Origin: Crossaster papposus
Taxonomy: Eukaryota; Echinodermata; Asteroidea; Velatida; Solasteridae
Length of the DNA: 64,000 nucleotides
Reading direction: 5' to 3'
Assembly (NCBI GenBank): GCA_037893245.1
Contig: JBAIAA010000751.1
Span: forward strand, 806,001-870,000
Shown here: one piece after another, positions 22,801-32,829 of the stretch
Layout of the letters: every line of letters starts with the position of its first letter
Numbering within the stretch: position 1 is the first letter of the stretch
Made by a program: the position numbers and the translations under genes
Notes under the pieces: model-generated
What the model was told of the DNA's origin: nothing
Seen by the model: the letters and a program-made list of their open reading frames with translations, nothing else
The model's database searches: none

Positions 22801-25800
22801 GCCGCAAACAACTTTTTGAGTGTGGACGGAGCCTCTGTGCGCATGTGGCTCCTCAAGTGTAATACTTTCTTCCTACATTCTTTCGTCAGAAAATGATTTT
22901 TTTTCCTCTATTTCTTACCTCATATTCATTGCGGTAGTGATACAAAATAAATGAAACTGACAAAGTTTTTGATGGTGCACATTGGGGTTGGTCGTATGCG
23001 GACCCTGCTGTTTAATATTACAATATCATGATATTGTATCTCGAATTAATCCTAATTTTCGTTTGAACAATACGGCCTATTAATTTGGCATTATGATTAA
23101 ACAAACGTTTCCGTGAAATTGTATTTAAAAGGATCGTATATACGTTTGGTAATTACTCCAAAAATTAATGACAATAAAAACTTACTTGGCAAGATGTACA
23201 GCAGCTTTGGATAGTATAATGCATTTTTAGAAACTTGTCACTTCGAAGTACCGCGGTTATGGAAAAAGATATCACTTTTCATCTCCAAAAATTTGAATCT
23301 GAGAAGCGTTACTGCAGATTGTGTATTCCAATGCAGATTATACTTTCTGCGTGGACATAACCGCTCCAGATTTTCGGCAATATCTCAAAATCGCTATCAC
23401 CTTTTAAAATGACATTTGTACAGGTTATAATCTATAACTATTATAGAATTGAAACAAACAGTGGGTTCTAATCACCAAACGTATACGATCCCTTTAAGTT
23501 CTCGTAACGCCTCAAATACAAGGTAACTTGTATCTTAAACTCTGTTCAACACTCTTTGTTTACTTTAAATTACTATAAATTCTTAATTCTTAATTATCAA
23601 AGGGAATTATAGGAACTGAGCCCAAGGCGGAATGCGTGTCAAGTTTAAATGCCTGAATTCTGTGTTGTGAGTAAAGTGGACTCTACGTCTAACTGGAAAT
23701 AATCGTTCCTGGCGCTCTCCGTTTTCCATCTGCCCTGTTTAGAAATAAGGAATGGGGGCACATTGGCGTTAAAGGCAGCAGATGCCCCGCCTGATCTCAA
23801 AATATGAAGGCCATAAGTGGCAACGTTGGGAACGATAGTTCGGAGAGCGTATGCGTATAGAACTATGTCACGCGTGCGTGTATAGCTAAGAGGATGGTTG
23901 GATGGTCCAAGGCCTTTCTTGGTGGCAACAAGCCTGCGGAGAACAGGTAAGGGTGAATCATCGGAATCGCCTAATGTTGTGAAATAACGTTCGGCCACGA
24001 GCACTGGACAGGTTGGTTTAAAAGTTCTGGCAATGACAACTTTGTTCCTTGTCTGAATTGGTCAGATTTTGATTTCCGAAGGTGTATGATTAGACGGTCT
24101 GATGTTATTTTGCAGTCATTTCTATTAATGTTTTTCATGTCGTCGAAACGAAGAAACCCAGCGTATGAGATAAAACATACGAACAGAATGCGCAGATCTG
24201 CGAGTGTCGCAGAGCTGTGCCCGTGTTTGGTATGCAGCTTTGCCAGAATGTCCGGTGTGATTGGATCTTTCCGGACGGTTGGTGAGGAATTGAGCCTTTT
24301 GAAGCCTTGCAAAGTCATCTTAGCCATACTGCTGTCTGTTGGTGAAGGCAGACCGGCCAAACTGTGCACCCACTTGATTGACGATGCGGCAAGTTCAGCG
24401 GAGGACTTGGGTCTGGTGGTTGACAGACGGGATATGTACAATGCGAAGTGAAACGGGCTGACCGGGAACGTTGTGATGTCCGATTTTGATGAGGCCCAGT
24501 TCTCCCACTTGGTCCAAGAAGCCTTGTATTTGGTCGATGTAGAATCAGACTTGAACGAAATCAATAGACGGCAATGGGGGCTCGTAGGCAATGGGAGGGG
24601 GGGGGGGGGGGGGGGGGTGGGGGCTTGTAGACAATGTGCGGAGGGATGGGTTGCGGAGGGGGGACGCTTGGTTGTTCCATTATGTAGAGGCCAACAGTAC
24701 GGTACACGTCAGACGAACAAATACGCCTGTACTGTGTTAAAATACACTGGTCCCCCTCAAAGACCATAGAACCATCAACAACCAACACTTGTACATGTAG
24801 TTCCTATTTTATCCGATGTATATATACGCATTTTTCTCTAACGATTCAATTCAAAGACCTTGTCGGGTAAGTAATTATGATCGTGCTGCGACCTGCAAGG
24901 AGAATACGCGTTTGTTCGTCTTGTAGTTTTATGATGGTTATGATTCTGCGCTGAGTGTATGCGCAGCAGGTTTAGTGCTGCTACTCGGTGGCCATAACAA
25001 AAAATTGTGGGGGGGGGGGGGGGGGGAAGTGGGTGCAACCCGGACCCTCAGCGGAGGTGCACCCCCCCCTGAAATCGCGCTTAAACATTGATAATAAAGA
25101 TTTAATGATTATAGGGAATGGGTGGGTGGGCGTATCTCGTGTAGCAGGGTGTGTCGCTTGACCGAGAGTGAATGCAAAGAACTAATAAAAGCAGCTCTAT
25201 TTAAGCAGAGATGAATGGACATTTCTTATTGCATAACATGTCGAGTGGCGCTATACGAAAAGATGCTGGAGCGTATCGTTCAAAAAAACGAAAATAAATT
25301 TCACATTATATCGTCACCGTTTTCACGAAGAGGCGAACTTCATGAAAAATCGTCTATTTATCGAAATAATTTTTTTGATGAAAACGATTAAATATTGCAA
25401 TTTCTACAACCTGGTGAAGTTATACATCCAAAAAATCATTAAAATCCTAATTAACCTAATTAACGAATGGGCGAATTGGTCCTCAAGTGCCCTTTTGCGT
25501 TTTCACGAAGAGGCAAATTCGAAATAGCGTTGACTTCAACGTGTTTATGAAGGGGCACTTTGGTGCGCGTAGTGACTTTAGCGTTTTCACGAAGAGGCGA
25601 ATTGGGCGCGTAATGGCTTTTAGCGTTTTCACGAAGAGACAAATTTGCGGCGCAATGGGGAAATGTATACATTCTGACTCTCACAGCCACGGGCGAATTT
25701 GCTAATGTATCGTTTTTTCGTTTTCACGAAGAGACAATTCTATTAATTGATTAATTCTGCAAAACTAATCACCTATTTTTCTTAACGTTTGCTATATTTA

Positions 25801-28528
25801 AGAAGATTGAAATCTCTTCTTTCCCATGATACCTTAATCTTGTATATTCTATGGATATTTATGTTTCAAACTGCCAAACGAAAAAAAGGACGAACTTTAC
25901 AAGCGATTTTCTCGAAAGTTTGTTCAGACCGTGAAAGGCTCAATTTGTCTCTTCGTGAAAACGGTGACGATATAATAATATATACTCATTCAATAACATT
26001 ATTACGTGATTACCACACGTGCGCCGCACACTCGGAGTGTGTCGTCAACCCCCGTGTGATAATACGGCCTTAAATGGAACAGTGGGGTTCGTTGTACCGG
26101 TAATAATTCTGTGTGTGTCTATATGGCTTAAAATTATGTTATACATACCGCTATAAATTGCGCGTCGACACTGACAGCATAATTATACTGTATTGACTGA
26201 TGTACTGTACATTTATTCACAAAATTGGGCCTTTTTGCGGGTTCGCTGGTCCGTTATAGCATCATCCGTGCTATCTTATGACATCTTGGGAATTCTTGGG
26301 AATTTTACTGCCATCATCTAGGGATTTTCGTATTTGATGAGTGGAGTGATGAGTGGGGTTCGTCGCGTTGTACCGGTGATAATTCTGTGTGTGTCTATAT
26401 GGCTTAAAATTATGTTATACATACCGCTATAAATTGCGCGTCGACACTGACAGCATAATTATACTGTATTGACTGATGTACTGTACATTAATTTTTTATT
26501 CACAAAATTGGGCCTTTTTCCGGGTTCGCTGGTCCGTTATAGCATCATCCGTGCTATCTTATGACATCTTGGGAATTCTTGGGAATTTTACTGCCATCAT
26601 CTAGGGATTTTCGTATTTGATGAGTGGCCACGCTGCCCGACGCCGGTTGAAAGCGAACGCCTTTTTCGAATTTGCGGCGCTGGCAAATCCTTCCACGCCA
26701 TTATCGCTCTCTTTGGAAGTAAGTACACACAGTCACTTGTCGGGTTAGTAACCAAAGCTTTCAGTATTTCCGTCAGTATGTACGAACAAATCGTCACCGA
26801 CACCACGAACTGACACCTAGTGGTCGCCATTGCAGAAATACAATTCGGAGAAAAACGCTTTTAAAGGTTTGACACGAGTTGACTCCGTCAACAAATCCGT
26901 TTACTTGAGGGGTTTTGGTATCATTAAACGTAACAATTCGTTAACTGCTGAAACACATCTTTATATTGTACAAATATGCTTAGGTAATTAATAATTAAAT
27001 AATTAAGATGGGTGTCAGTTCGTTAAAACGAAAACTGTCGCGTTTTCGGAGAGTGCGCGCACACAGTGCAATGAGTGAGTGTCAGTTCGAGAAAACGAAA
27101 ATTGACGCGTTTTCGGGCACCCAACCGCGCATATGGAGACTTGTGGGGAAGACCTTTGTTACCCTCTTTTGTTTTCCTTTGTCCTATTGTAATATTTAAC
27201 GCTATGGCGTTTCCACTCTGGGGTAAATAGATTTTTAAGGATTTCCGCTCTTATTTATCCTATTGTCCTATTATGTTACCTTCCCCATAAGGCTGCGCGT
27301 ATACGAGCAGTGCGCGCACACAGTGCTTGGGTGTCAGTTCGTGAAAACGAAAACTGTCGCGTTTTCGGGGAGTGCGCGCACACAGTGCCGGGTGCCGCCA
27401 TTCTGACAACATCGAGTTTTATTTATGTCGTAGACAAACGTGACATTATCTATACAAGGCGTAATACAATATTGCCCTGGGTATGTTGTATAGACAGTGC
27501 AGGCCCGTACGCAGGGGGTGCGGGGGGGGGGGGGGGTGCGACGGGTGAGTACGCACCCCCTCCCCCCCCAAAAAAGAAGAAATTGGTCCACAAAAGGTCC
27601 ACATTTTCCGGGACAAATAATGGTATTTTGATGTAGAAATAACTGTACTGACACACGAAAACAATTGGTCCCATTAGTACAAATTGGTCCCATTAGTACA
27701 AATTCGCCCCCCAAATTACCAAAAGGTCCACATTTTTCAGGGTAAATAATGGCATTTTGATAGGCACACGAACAATTTTGGTTCCATATTTGGTCCCATC
27801 AGTACAAATTCGCACCCCCCCCCCCCCCATACAAAATCCTGCGTACGGGCCTGCACGGTGCTAGTTCGTGAAATCTTTTTCACAGCGCGCCCCGCAATTT
27901 CGTTTTCACGAAATAACACCGAGTGCAGTGTCACTTCGTGGAACCGAAAAACGCCAGAATGGACTAATTTCTGCAAAACTCGCCAAAAAAAATAAGCAAA
28001 TTAAGATGATTCTAGAAAAAAACAACTTCGCAATGTTATAGTTCATGACACAAAATGATAAATTCGGCAATGATATTTCTTTTTGAATTTCTTTAATTTG
28101 CGTGTACACATGTGATGCAGAGGGTGTCAGTTCGTGGTGTCGGTGACGAAATCTATGATATATACACCATTACGAGTACATGTAATAACCTTGTCTCGTT
28201 CAATTTCATACTCACCCGGATTATCCCTGATGTAGCAGGAAAAATTGCCCGTCTGCTCTTGATCTTCAGAATCAGCATCTTCCAATAGACACTGTTTAGT
28301 CGTTGGCTCGTAGCAGAACTTAGTACAAGCGTTCTGCCGCGCGCAGCCCGCGGCGCATCGCTGCTTGGAGCCCCGTACAGACGAGGCGAAAACACGGTGC
28401 CGAGTAGTCGCGCCTTGACTAAGCAACTCGAACTCGACAGAACGATTTAATGCCGGTTCGGCCGAAGTCAGACCGGCTACGAGAATTGCACAACTGACTA
28501 CCACAACAGTGAGGAATAGACTCCCCAT
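19617..28528 (-). CDS. Secreted PAN plus FAMeT-domain protein, 3 exons
   Basis: Exons are 28528-28216, 20420-20256 and 19891-19617. All junctions are GT-AG and phases 1, 1 agree, giving 250 aa. Residues 1-23 are a signal peptide (MGSLFLTVVVVSCAILVAG..TSA). Residues ~45-100 have the PAN/apple-like cysteine pattern CAAGC, C..FCY, C. Residues ~105-250 match the farnesoic acid O-methyltransferase (Methyltransf_FA, PF12248) domain: NQTIIRRK, RFWLRYDHG, ALGKHE, LEWTDPSPP and FIGLGGW. In animals this domain is mostly found in secreted proteins and is probably not a methyltransferase; the role is unknown. The 7.8-kb first intron is the weakest link: exon 1 fits in phase, but transcripts should confirm the join. 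The exon has duplicates at 15.8, 29.9 and 30.6 kb. Confidence 0.75.
20009..20230. mobile_element. Dispersed element, AACACCCTGAT family, copy 1
   Basis: AGAACACCCTGATTGTTCC and GCGCTTGCTGCGAGCCAGTC match segments at 37,847-38,093 and 42,405-42,510. In the 37.8-kb copy the ends TTAACCAGTTCACG and GTAAACTGGTTAA are inverted. This copy lies in intron 2 of the FAMeT gene. Confidence 0.65.
20256..20420 (-). CDS. PAN plus FAMeT gene exon 2 (FAMeT N-half)
   Basis: 165 nt after a polypyrimidine CCCCCAG acceptor, ending at a GTACGT donor. The encoded HTFPFPAFDG..FDVQSSADAIVSLS segment matches the beta-rich first half of the FAMeT domain. An N-glycosylation sequon (NGTHAG) follows. Confidence 0.85.
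20682..20890 (+). mobile_element. tRNA-derived SINE with conserved central domain
   Basis: TGCGTAGAGCGCTCGCC resembles an A box and GGGTTCGATTCCC is a B box of an RNA polymerase III promoter. These are followed by TTCTCTCCTGTGCCCCGAGG, TTTTTCTCCGGGTC and CGGTTTTCCTCC, a central domain shared by many invertebrate SINEs. It ends in an AT-rich tail. It is not a functional tRNA: the acceptor and anticodon stems do not form. Confidence 0.8.
21021..21183. mobile_element. Long palindromic element
   Basis: AATCAATTACAAAC..ATAGGTTTTAGTTTACCATATTTTATTCCGAC at the left pairs with its complement ending near 21,180, giving ~50-bp arms. An inner CTCGTCAGGGAAT / ATTCCCTGACGAG pair makes a long hairpin, typical of a small foldback MITE. 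Confidence 0.8.
21184..21700. repeat. AT-rich microsatellite region
   Basis: TATATA runs separate repeats of GCAAAAT..TATTTGTAAATAA. ACAACTTTCATTATAT appears inverted as ATATAATGAAAGTTGTCC. No gene. Confidence 0.7.
21701..22396. other. Intronic stretch with dispersed repeat
   Basis: 22,090-22,200 (ATTATTAAGAAATATCTT..TGAAAGTAAATGATTGTAGGC) recurs at 38,805-38,910 and inverted at 51,890-51,970. No gene is recognisable. Confidence 0.5.
22397..22783 (+). mobile_element. TTAA-flanked MITE, copy 1
   Basis: TIRs AGGGATCGTACACGTTTGG and CCAAACGTATACGATCCCT are flanked by TTAA on both sides (22,393-22,396 and 22,784-22,787). The inner arms also pair (GGAGCGGTTATGTCC, CATAACCGCAG). A TTAA target suggests a piggyBac-type mobiliser, although the TIR does not begin with the usual CCC. 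No coding capacity. Confidence 0.85.
22788..23124. other. Spacer between two opposed MITEs
   Basis: I see no gene or repeat in this segment. Confidence 0.35.
23129..23493 (-). mobile_element. TTAA-flanked MITE, copy 2 (inverted)
   Basis: Same family as 22,397, in the opposite orientation, bounded by TTAA at 23,125-23,128 and 23,494-23,497. The pair of opposed copies could itself form a large stem-loop. Confidence 0.85.
23645..24591 (-). pseudogene. Tyrosine recombinase, DIRS/Ngaro-like, frameshifted
   Basis: Two frames together encode ~330 aa of a tyrosine recombinase/integrase. The N-terminal part has the SAM-like core-binding region (STSTKYKASWTKWENWASSKS). The catalytic part has the first arginine in SYAGFLRFDDM, then HILRSGGASAA (HxxR) and a candidate tyrosine in ESARNDYFQLD. 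The frame shifts near 24,000-24,045, where FRQGTKLSLPE leaves frame and FKPTCPVLVAERYF continues in the other. Such YR proteins are carried by DIRS/Ngaro retroelements in marine invertebrates, but no reverse transcriptase, RNase H or split direct repeats are visible here. It is a relic inside intron 1 of the PAN plus FAMeT gene. Confidence 0.8.
24592..25311. other. Intronic stretch with G runs
   Basis: No gene. Long G-rich runs occur at about 24,594-24,622 and 25,010-25,026. Their complement gives a false proline-rich frame. Confidence 0.45.
25312..25969. mobile_element. CGTCACCG-ended transposon with subterminal repeats
   Basis: CGTCACCGTTTTCACGAAGA at the left pairs with TCTTCGTGAAAACGGTGACG at the right. 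ATAT on both sides (25,308-25,311 and 25,970-25,973) is a candidate 4-bp target duplication. TTTTCACGAAGAGRCRAA recurs at about 25,500, 25,583, 25,624 and 25,718 as a subterminal array. It has no long frame, so it is non-autonomous. Confidence 0.8.
26083..26630. repeat. ~270-bp direct tandem duplication
   Basis: GTGGGGTTCGTTGTACCGG..TTTTCGTATTTGATGAGTGG occurs twice in tandem with few changes; the second copy has small insertions. No coding potential. Confidence 0.85.
26792..28148. mobile_element. CGTCACCG-ended transposon, 1.36 kb
   Basis: CGTCACCGACACCACGAACT and its complement at 28,129-28,148 form a 26-bp perfect TIR. AAAT on both sides (26,788-26,791 and 28,149-28,152) fits a 4-bp target duplication. 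The repeat GTCAGTTCG(T)GAAAACGAAAACTG..GCGTTTTC occurs at about 27,013, 27,082, 27,335 and, inverted, near 27,870-27,950. It contains a nested MITE and no long frame. Its right end is only ~70 bp from the end of PAN exon 1. Confidence 0.8.
27499..27854. mobile_element. MITE with GCAGGCCCGTACGCAGG ends
   Basis: GCAGGCCCGTACGCAGG pairs with CCTGCGTACGGGCCTGC. Inside are long G and C runs and repeated AATTGGTCCCATTAGTAC / GGTCCACATTTT segments. Truncated copies lie at 29,365-29,515 and 31,360-31,510. It is nested in the 26,792-28,148 transposon. Confidence 0.85.
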
Positions 28529-29660
28529 GCTTTGCGTCTATACTTTCTTGTGTTTTGCTATTAACTAATTGTCCCGAAAAACAGTCCTACAGTCCTTGAA
28601 CCGTCACCATCTTAACTAAAGTGATGCAACGTTGCCAAGCACCGCGATATCTGCAAATAATTTCCCTATTATTCCCCGTTTTCCCTGTTATTGGTTACAC
28701 CCTCTCACGTGATCAGTCACTTCTCCTTATGATAAGCAATTTGCGAGTTAAATTTAAATAACATCTGGTACACTGACTTGTTTAAAATGCAAATGCTTGG
28801 TGTGTTTTATCTTCTCCAGACTAAATACACTGTTGCTATATCACGTTGCTATACGTGTAGTTGTCGTAATCGTGATTTATGACTAGTAATGGTAAAAGCT
28901 TCTTTTCACCGTCGCGTTTACATGTATATTTTTTTTAATTTTAATAATTAAAACGAAATGAAATTACGGCAGACCTTGAGTCCTTTCATTAGTCTTTTAA
29001 ATACAAAGTGTACTTATATTTTTATTAAGTGAACGACAGCAATTACAACAACGCGTGTATAGACAACAAAATTAGAATTAAAAATTAATCAGGAAGTCAC
29101 TTTGCAAATAAATATTTGTAGAGACAAAGTCATACTAGACACCGAAAGAAACTGAATTTGCATTTACAATTATTTTATTCACACACACAAAAGAAACAAT
29201 AACGATAGCAAAGATTAAATTATTTGCAATTATGTTTACGATTCACATTTTTGGGGGTGTGTATTTAATTTGTTTTGTATGCTTTTAATTTTCGTATGTT
29301 TTTTTTATATATTTTGTATTTGTTACAAATTTATTTTAATTGCGTTTCCTATATTTTCCATTTATTGGTCCACAAAAGGTCCACATTTTCCGGGGTAAAT
29401 AATGGTATTTTGATGTAGAAATAACGGTACTGACACACGAACAATTTTGGTTCCATATTTTGTCCCATCAGTACAAATTCGCACCTCCCCATACAAAATC
29501 CTGCGTACGGGCCTGGCCACATAGTACAGGTTCCCACTTTCAAAATTGGCTTTTCTCCTTAGGGCCCTTTTTGTTTTTTATCCAGGCCTGGAGGGTTTTG
29601 TCCTGAAGACAGGAACTCTATCTAGAAGTCGCTGCACCTCCTCCACAAAGTCGGCCATGA
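28005..29660. repeat. Tandem segmental duplication, unit X
   Basis: This unit contains PAN exon 1, its upstream flank, a truncated GCAGGCCCG MITE and a possible small exon at 29,578. It is repeated, rearranged, at 29,672-31,655. Confidence 0.85.
28216..28528 (-). CDS. PAN plus FAMeT gene exon 1 (signal peptide, PAN)
   Basis: 313 nt from ATG to a GGTGAGT donor, phase 1. It encodes the signal peptide and the PAN-like cysteines. It is the only one of the four copies in the window that is unbroken. Confidence 0.85.
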
Positions 29661-29669
29661 CGATGATTC
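29578..29669 (-). CDS. Possible terminal exon of a duplicated PAN-type gene
   Basis: After a TTGTTTTTTCAG acceptor the frame in phase with PAN exon 1 encodes GIIVMADFVEEVQRLLDRV and ten more residues, then TAA. It lies just downstream of the split exon at 29,858. A related sequence at 31,535-31,655 lacks the acceptor. No homology is known to me; it could be chance. Confidence 0.3.
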
Positions 29670-29857
29670 CTGAAAAAACAACTTCGCAATGTTATACTTC
29701 ATGACACAAAATGATAAATTCGACAATGATATTTCTTTAATTTTTGTGTACACATTGTGATGCAGAGGGTGTCAGTTCGTGGTGTCGGTGACGAAATCTA
29801 TGATATATACACCATTACGAGTAATAACCTTGTCTCGTTCAATTTCATACTCACCTG

Positions 29858-29966
29858 GATTATCCCTGATGTAGCAGGAAAAATTGCCCGTCTGCTCTTG
29901 ATCTTCAGAATCAGCATCTTCCAATAGACACTGTTTAGTCGTTGGCTCGTAGCAGAACTTAGTACA
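29858..29966 (-). pseudogene. 3' half of split PAN exon 1
   Basis: Codons for the segment from TKFCYEPTTKQC to RDNPG are kept, with an intact GGTGAGT donor, on the minus strand. The 5' half was moved to 30,638-30,837 by inversion, so the exon has no start or signal peptide here. Confidence 0.8.
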
Positions 29967-30637
29967 TACATTCGCATTTTTGTATCACTGTGGAGACATG
30001 GCTTTGTTCTCGTGTACAAAATGGTTAGAAAGTCGAGCACGTTTTTTCAAAATGCTCCCATTTTAACCATAATTTTTTTCCTGGGTTGAAATTTCGACCC
30101 AATATACCCTATATTATACCCTAACCCAAACACTAACCCTAACCCACATCCTAATCCTAGTTTTTGAGTAATTTAAGTAAAATCCAAAAATCTAATTCGT
30201 GAAATTCCCAATGGAGACCTATTCATCTATAGAAATTTACCCTCCGGAGACGTTTTGTCTCCATTGTACACATTGTGTTCATGTCTCCAGAGGGTACGGT
30301 ATTTCGCACCGTGATATAGCAACAGTGTATTTAGTCTGGAGAAGATAAAACACACCAAGCATTTGCATTTTAAACAAGTCAGTGTACCAGATGTTATTTA
30401 AATTTAACTCGCAAATTGCTTATTATAAGGAGAAGTGACTGATCACGTGAGAGGGTGTAACCAATAACAGGGAAAACGGGGAATAATATGGAAATTATTT
30501 GCAGATATCGCGGTGCTTGGCAACGTTGCATCACTTTAGTTAAGACTCAAAGATGGTGACGGTTCAAGAACTGTAGGACTGTTTTTCGGGACAATTAGTT
30601 AATAGCAAAACACAAGAAAGTACTTAAGACGCAAAGC

Positions 30638-30837
30638 ATGGGGAGTCTATTCCTCACTGTTGTGGTAGTCAGTTGTGCAATTCTCGTAGCCGGAATGACT
30701 TCGGCCGAGCCGGCATTAGATCGTTCTGTCGAGTTCGAGTTGCTTAGTCAAGGCGCGACTACTCGGCACCGTGTTTTCGCCTCGTCTGTACGGGGCTCCA
30801 AGCAGCGATGCGCCGCGGGCTGCGCACGGCAGAACGC
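30638..30837 (+). pseudogene. 5' half of split PAN exon 1, inverted
   Basis: ATG and 66 codons (signal peptide to CAAGCARQNA) match exon 1 at 28,528, on the opposite strand. At the breakpoint the frame runs into upstream-flank DNA and stops after 13 unrelated codons. The upstream flank came with it, so the promoter may be intact. Confidence 0.85.
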
Positions 30838-31655
30838 CTGTTGCTATACGTGTAGTTGTCGTAATCGTGATTTATGACTAGTAATGGTAAAAGCTTCTTT
30901 TCACCGTCGCGTTTACATGTATATTTTTTTAAATTTTAATAATTAAAACGAAATGAAATTACGGCAGACCTTGAGTCCTTTCATTAGTCTTTTAAATACA
31001 AAGTGTACTTATATTTTTATTAAGTGAACGACAGCAATTACAACAACGCGTGTATAGACAACAAAATTAGAATTAAAAATTAATCAGGAAGTCACTTTGC
31101 AAAAAAATATTTGTAATGACAAAGTCATACTAGACACGGAAAGAAACTGAATTTGCATTTACAATTATTTTATTCACACACACAAAAGAAACAATAACGA
31201 TAGCAAAGATTAAATTATTTGCAATTATGTTTACGATTCACATTTTTGGGGGTGTGTATTTAATTTGTTTTGTATGCTTTTAATTTTCGTATGTTTGTTT
31301 TATATATTTTGTATTTGTTACAAATTTATTTTAATTGCGTTTCCTATATTTTCCATTTATTGGTCCACAAAAGGTCCACATTTTCCGGGGTAAATAATGG
31401 TATTTTGATGTAGAAATAACGGTACTGACACACGAACAATTTTGGTTCCATATTTTGTCCCATCAGTACAAATTCGCACCTCCCCATACAAAATCCTGCG
31501 TACGGGCCTGGCCACATAGTACAGGTTCCCACTTTCAAAATTGGCTTTTCTCCTTAGGGCCCTTTTTGTTTTTTATCCAGGCCTGGAGGGTTTTGTCCTG
31601 AAGACAGGAACTCTATCTAGAAGTCGCTGCACCTCCTCCACAAAGTCGGCCATGA

Positions 31656-32246
31656 CGACAACATGTGCTATGCGTACTCGTACGTGCGTACGTATTACAC
31701 AGTACGTACGTATTACATGTACCAGGTTGAGAATATAATTTGTACGTTTGCAAGAAGTCTGAAAATACTGATAACTGCCATTTTCCCTTCCTCGCAGAAA
31801 CGTAGATCGGTTGATTTAATTTTATTTTGATAAATCGATGAAGGGAAGAGAAGTCCAAATAATAAATACTATGTGGACTTAATTCATTGAAATAACATCC
31901 ACAATGCACACTATTTTGTGATATACACTACGGCGGCGATTTCTCGTCAACTTTGGAGGGGACGGGGAAAAAGCGCACGAACAATAACAACTTTGATGTG
32001 TAGTTGGGCAATATAATGACCAATATAAGTCACCCTTAATGTATTTGTTTAATTTGTTTTATTGTTATCAACCACGTACGAAGTACAAATCAGGTATAAT
32101 TTAAATATCACTCATTTAATGACCTTTTTGTAAACCAAATAAAGTAAAATAAAATAAGTTTTTTTCGCAGGACTCTTTTTGAAGAATCGTCGAATGTCCA
32201 TCTTAAGCTTGTTCCTTCCTCAATGATTTAACAAAGCCAGAAACCA
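31656..32246. other. Intergenic stretch with dispersed repeat
   Basis: Imperfect ACGTACGT runs occur at about 31,680-31,715. 31,780-31,890 matches 48,245-48,375 in inverted orientation (GATAAATCGATGAAGGGAAG). No gene. Confidence 0.5.
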
Positions 32247-32489
32247 GGGGCCAATTTCACGGCGCTGCTAAGCACACAATTTTGCTTAGCACAAAAAAGT
32301 CTTGCTCATTAAAAACAAGTTATCAGCCAAAATTCTACGTGTTTTTCATGCCAAGCAAAAAACCAGTTGATTATCAATCAAAAACAATAAAGATCACATA
32401 CAAATTTGGCCTGTAACCTTGTTTTTACCAAGGACAAATGTTCATGCTAAGCAATTTTGTTTGCTTAGCAGCTCCGTGAAATTGGCCCC
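32247..32489. mobile_element. MITE with GGGGCCAATTTCA ends, copy 2
   Basis: GGGGCCAATTTCACGGCGCT pairs with CTCCGTGAAATTGGCCCC. Inner GCTTAGCA / TGCTAAGC repeats are preserved. Confidence 0.85.
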
Positions 32490-32734
32490 AGAATCCCGCG
32501 CACCACATTAAAGGAATGGATACCGGTTGTATTGTACCATGGAGGAAGGGTTTTCCTTCCTCCATGATTGTACATTGCTTCTATTGTGTTCTTAGTGCGG
32601 GTGGGGTTGTTCATCCCCGATGTTCATAAAACGTTAGAGAGGTGTTACGGTTTTTGTATTTACATTTTATATTCATGCACCCCTTTAGTTGAAATGGAGG
32701 TGTCCTATTGATGTTACGTTTTGAGAATTGTTAA

Positions 32735-32815
32735 TTATACAGTTATGTGGCACAACCTGGGAATGTTAATTATGCAGTTATGTGGCACAACCTGGGAATG
32801 TTTGGAATTATTCCA
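32735..32815. repeat. 40-bp direct duplication
   Basis: GTTAATTATRCAGTTATGTG plus CACAACCTGGGAAT occurs twice in tandem just upstream of a TATATAAG box. Confidence 0.8.
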
Positions 32816-32821
32816 CATGGG

Positions 32822-32829
32822 TATATAAG
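32822..32829 (+). promoter_or_regulatory. Candidate TATA box
   Basis: TATATAAG lies ~110 bp upstream of an ATG that opens a 26-codon frame (MADKLRVGNLMLRVVLLCGC..., stop at 33,014) resembling a signal peptide. AATAAA-type signals follow at about 33,205-33,235. It could be a solo LTR or a short transcript; the evidence is weak. Confidence 0.3.

Larger units (their letters stand above)
29672..31655. repeat. Tandem segmental duplication, unit Y with internal inversion
   Basis: 29,672-29,975 and 30,838-31,655 are collinear with unit X, while 30,318-30,837 is the reverse complement of X ~28,330-28,845. 29,976-30,317 is unrelated and includes TAACCC-like repeats near 30,120-30,150. The inversion breakpoint lies in PAN exon 1. 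Confidence 0.85.

Noticed and set aside
24561-25038. Proline-rich frames on the minus strand
   Set aside because: They are translations of long C runs; no other coding evidence.
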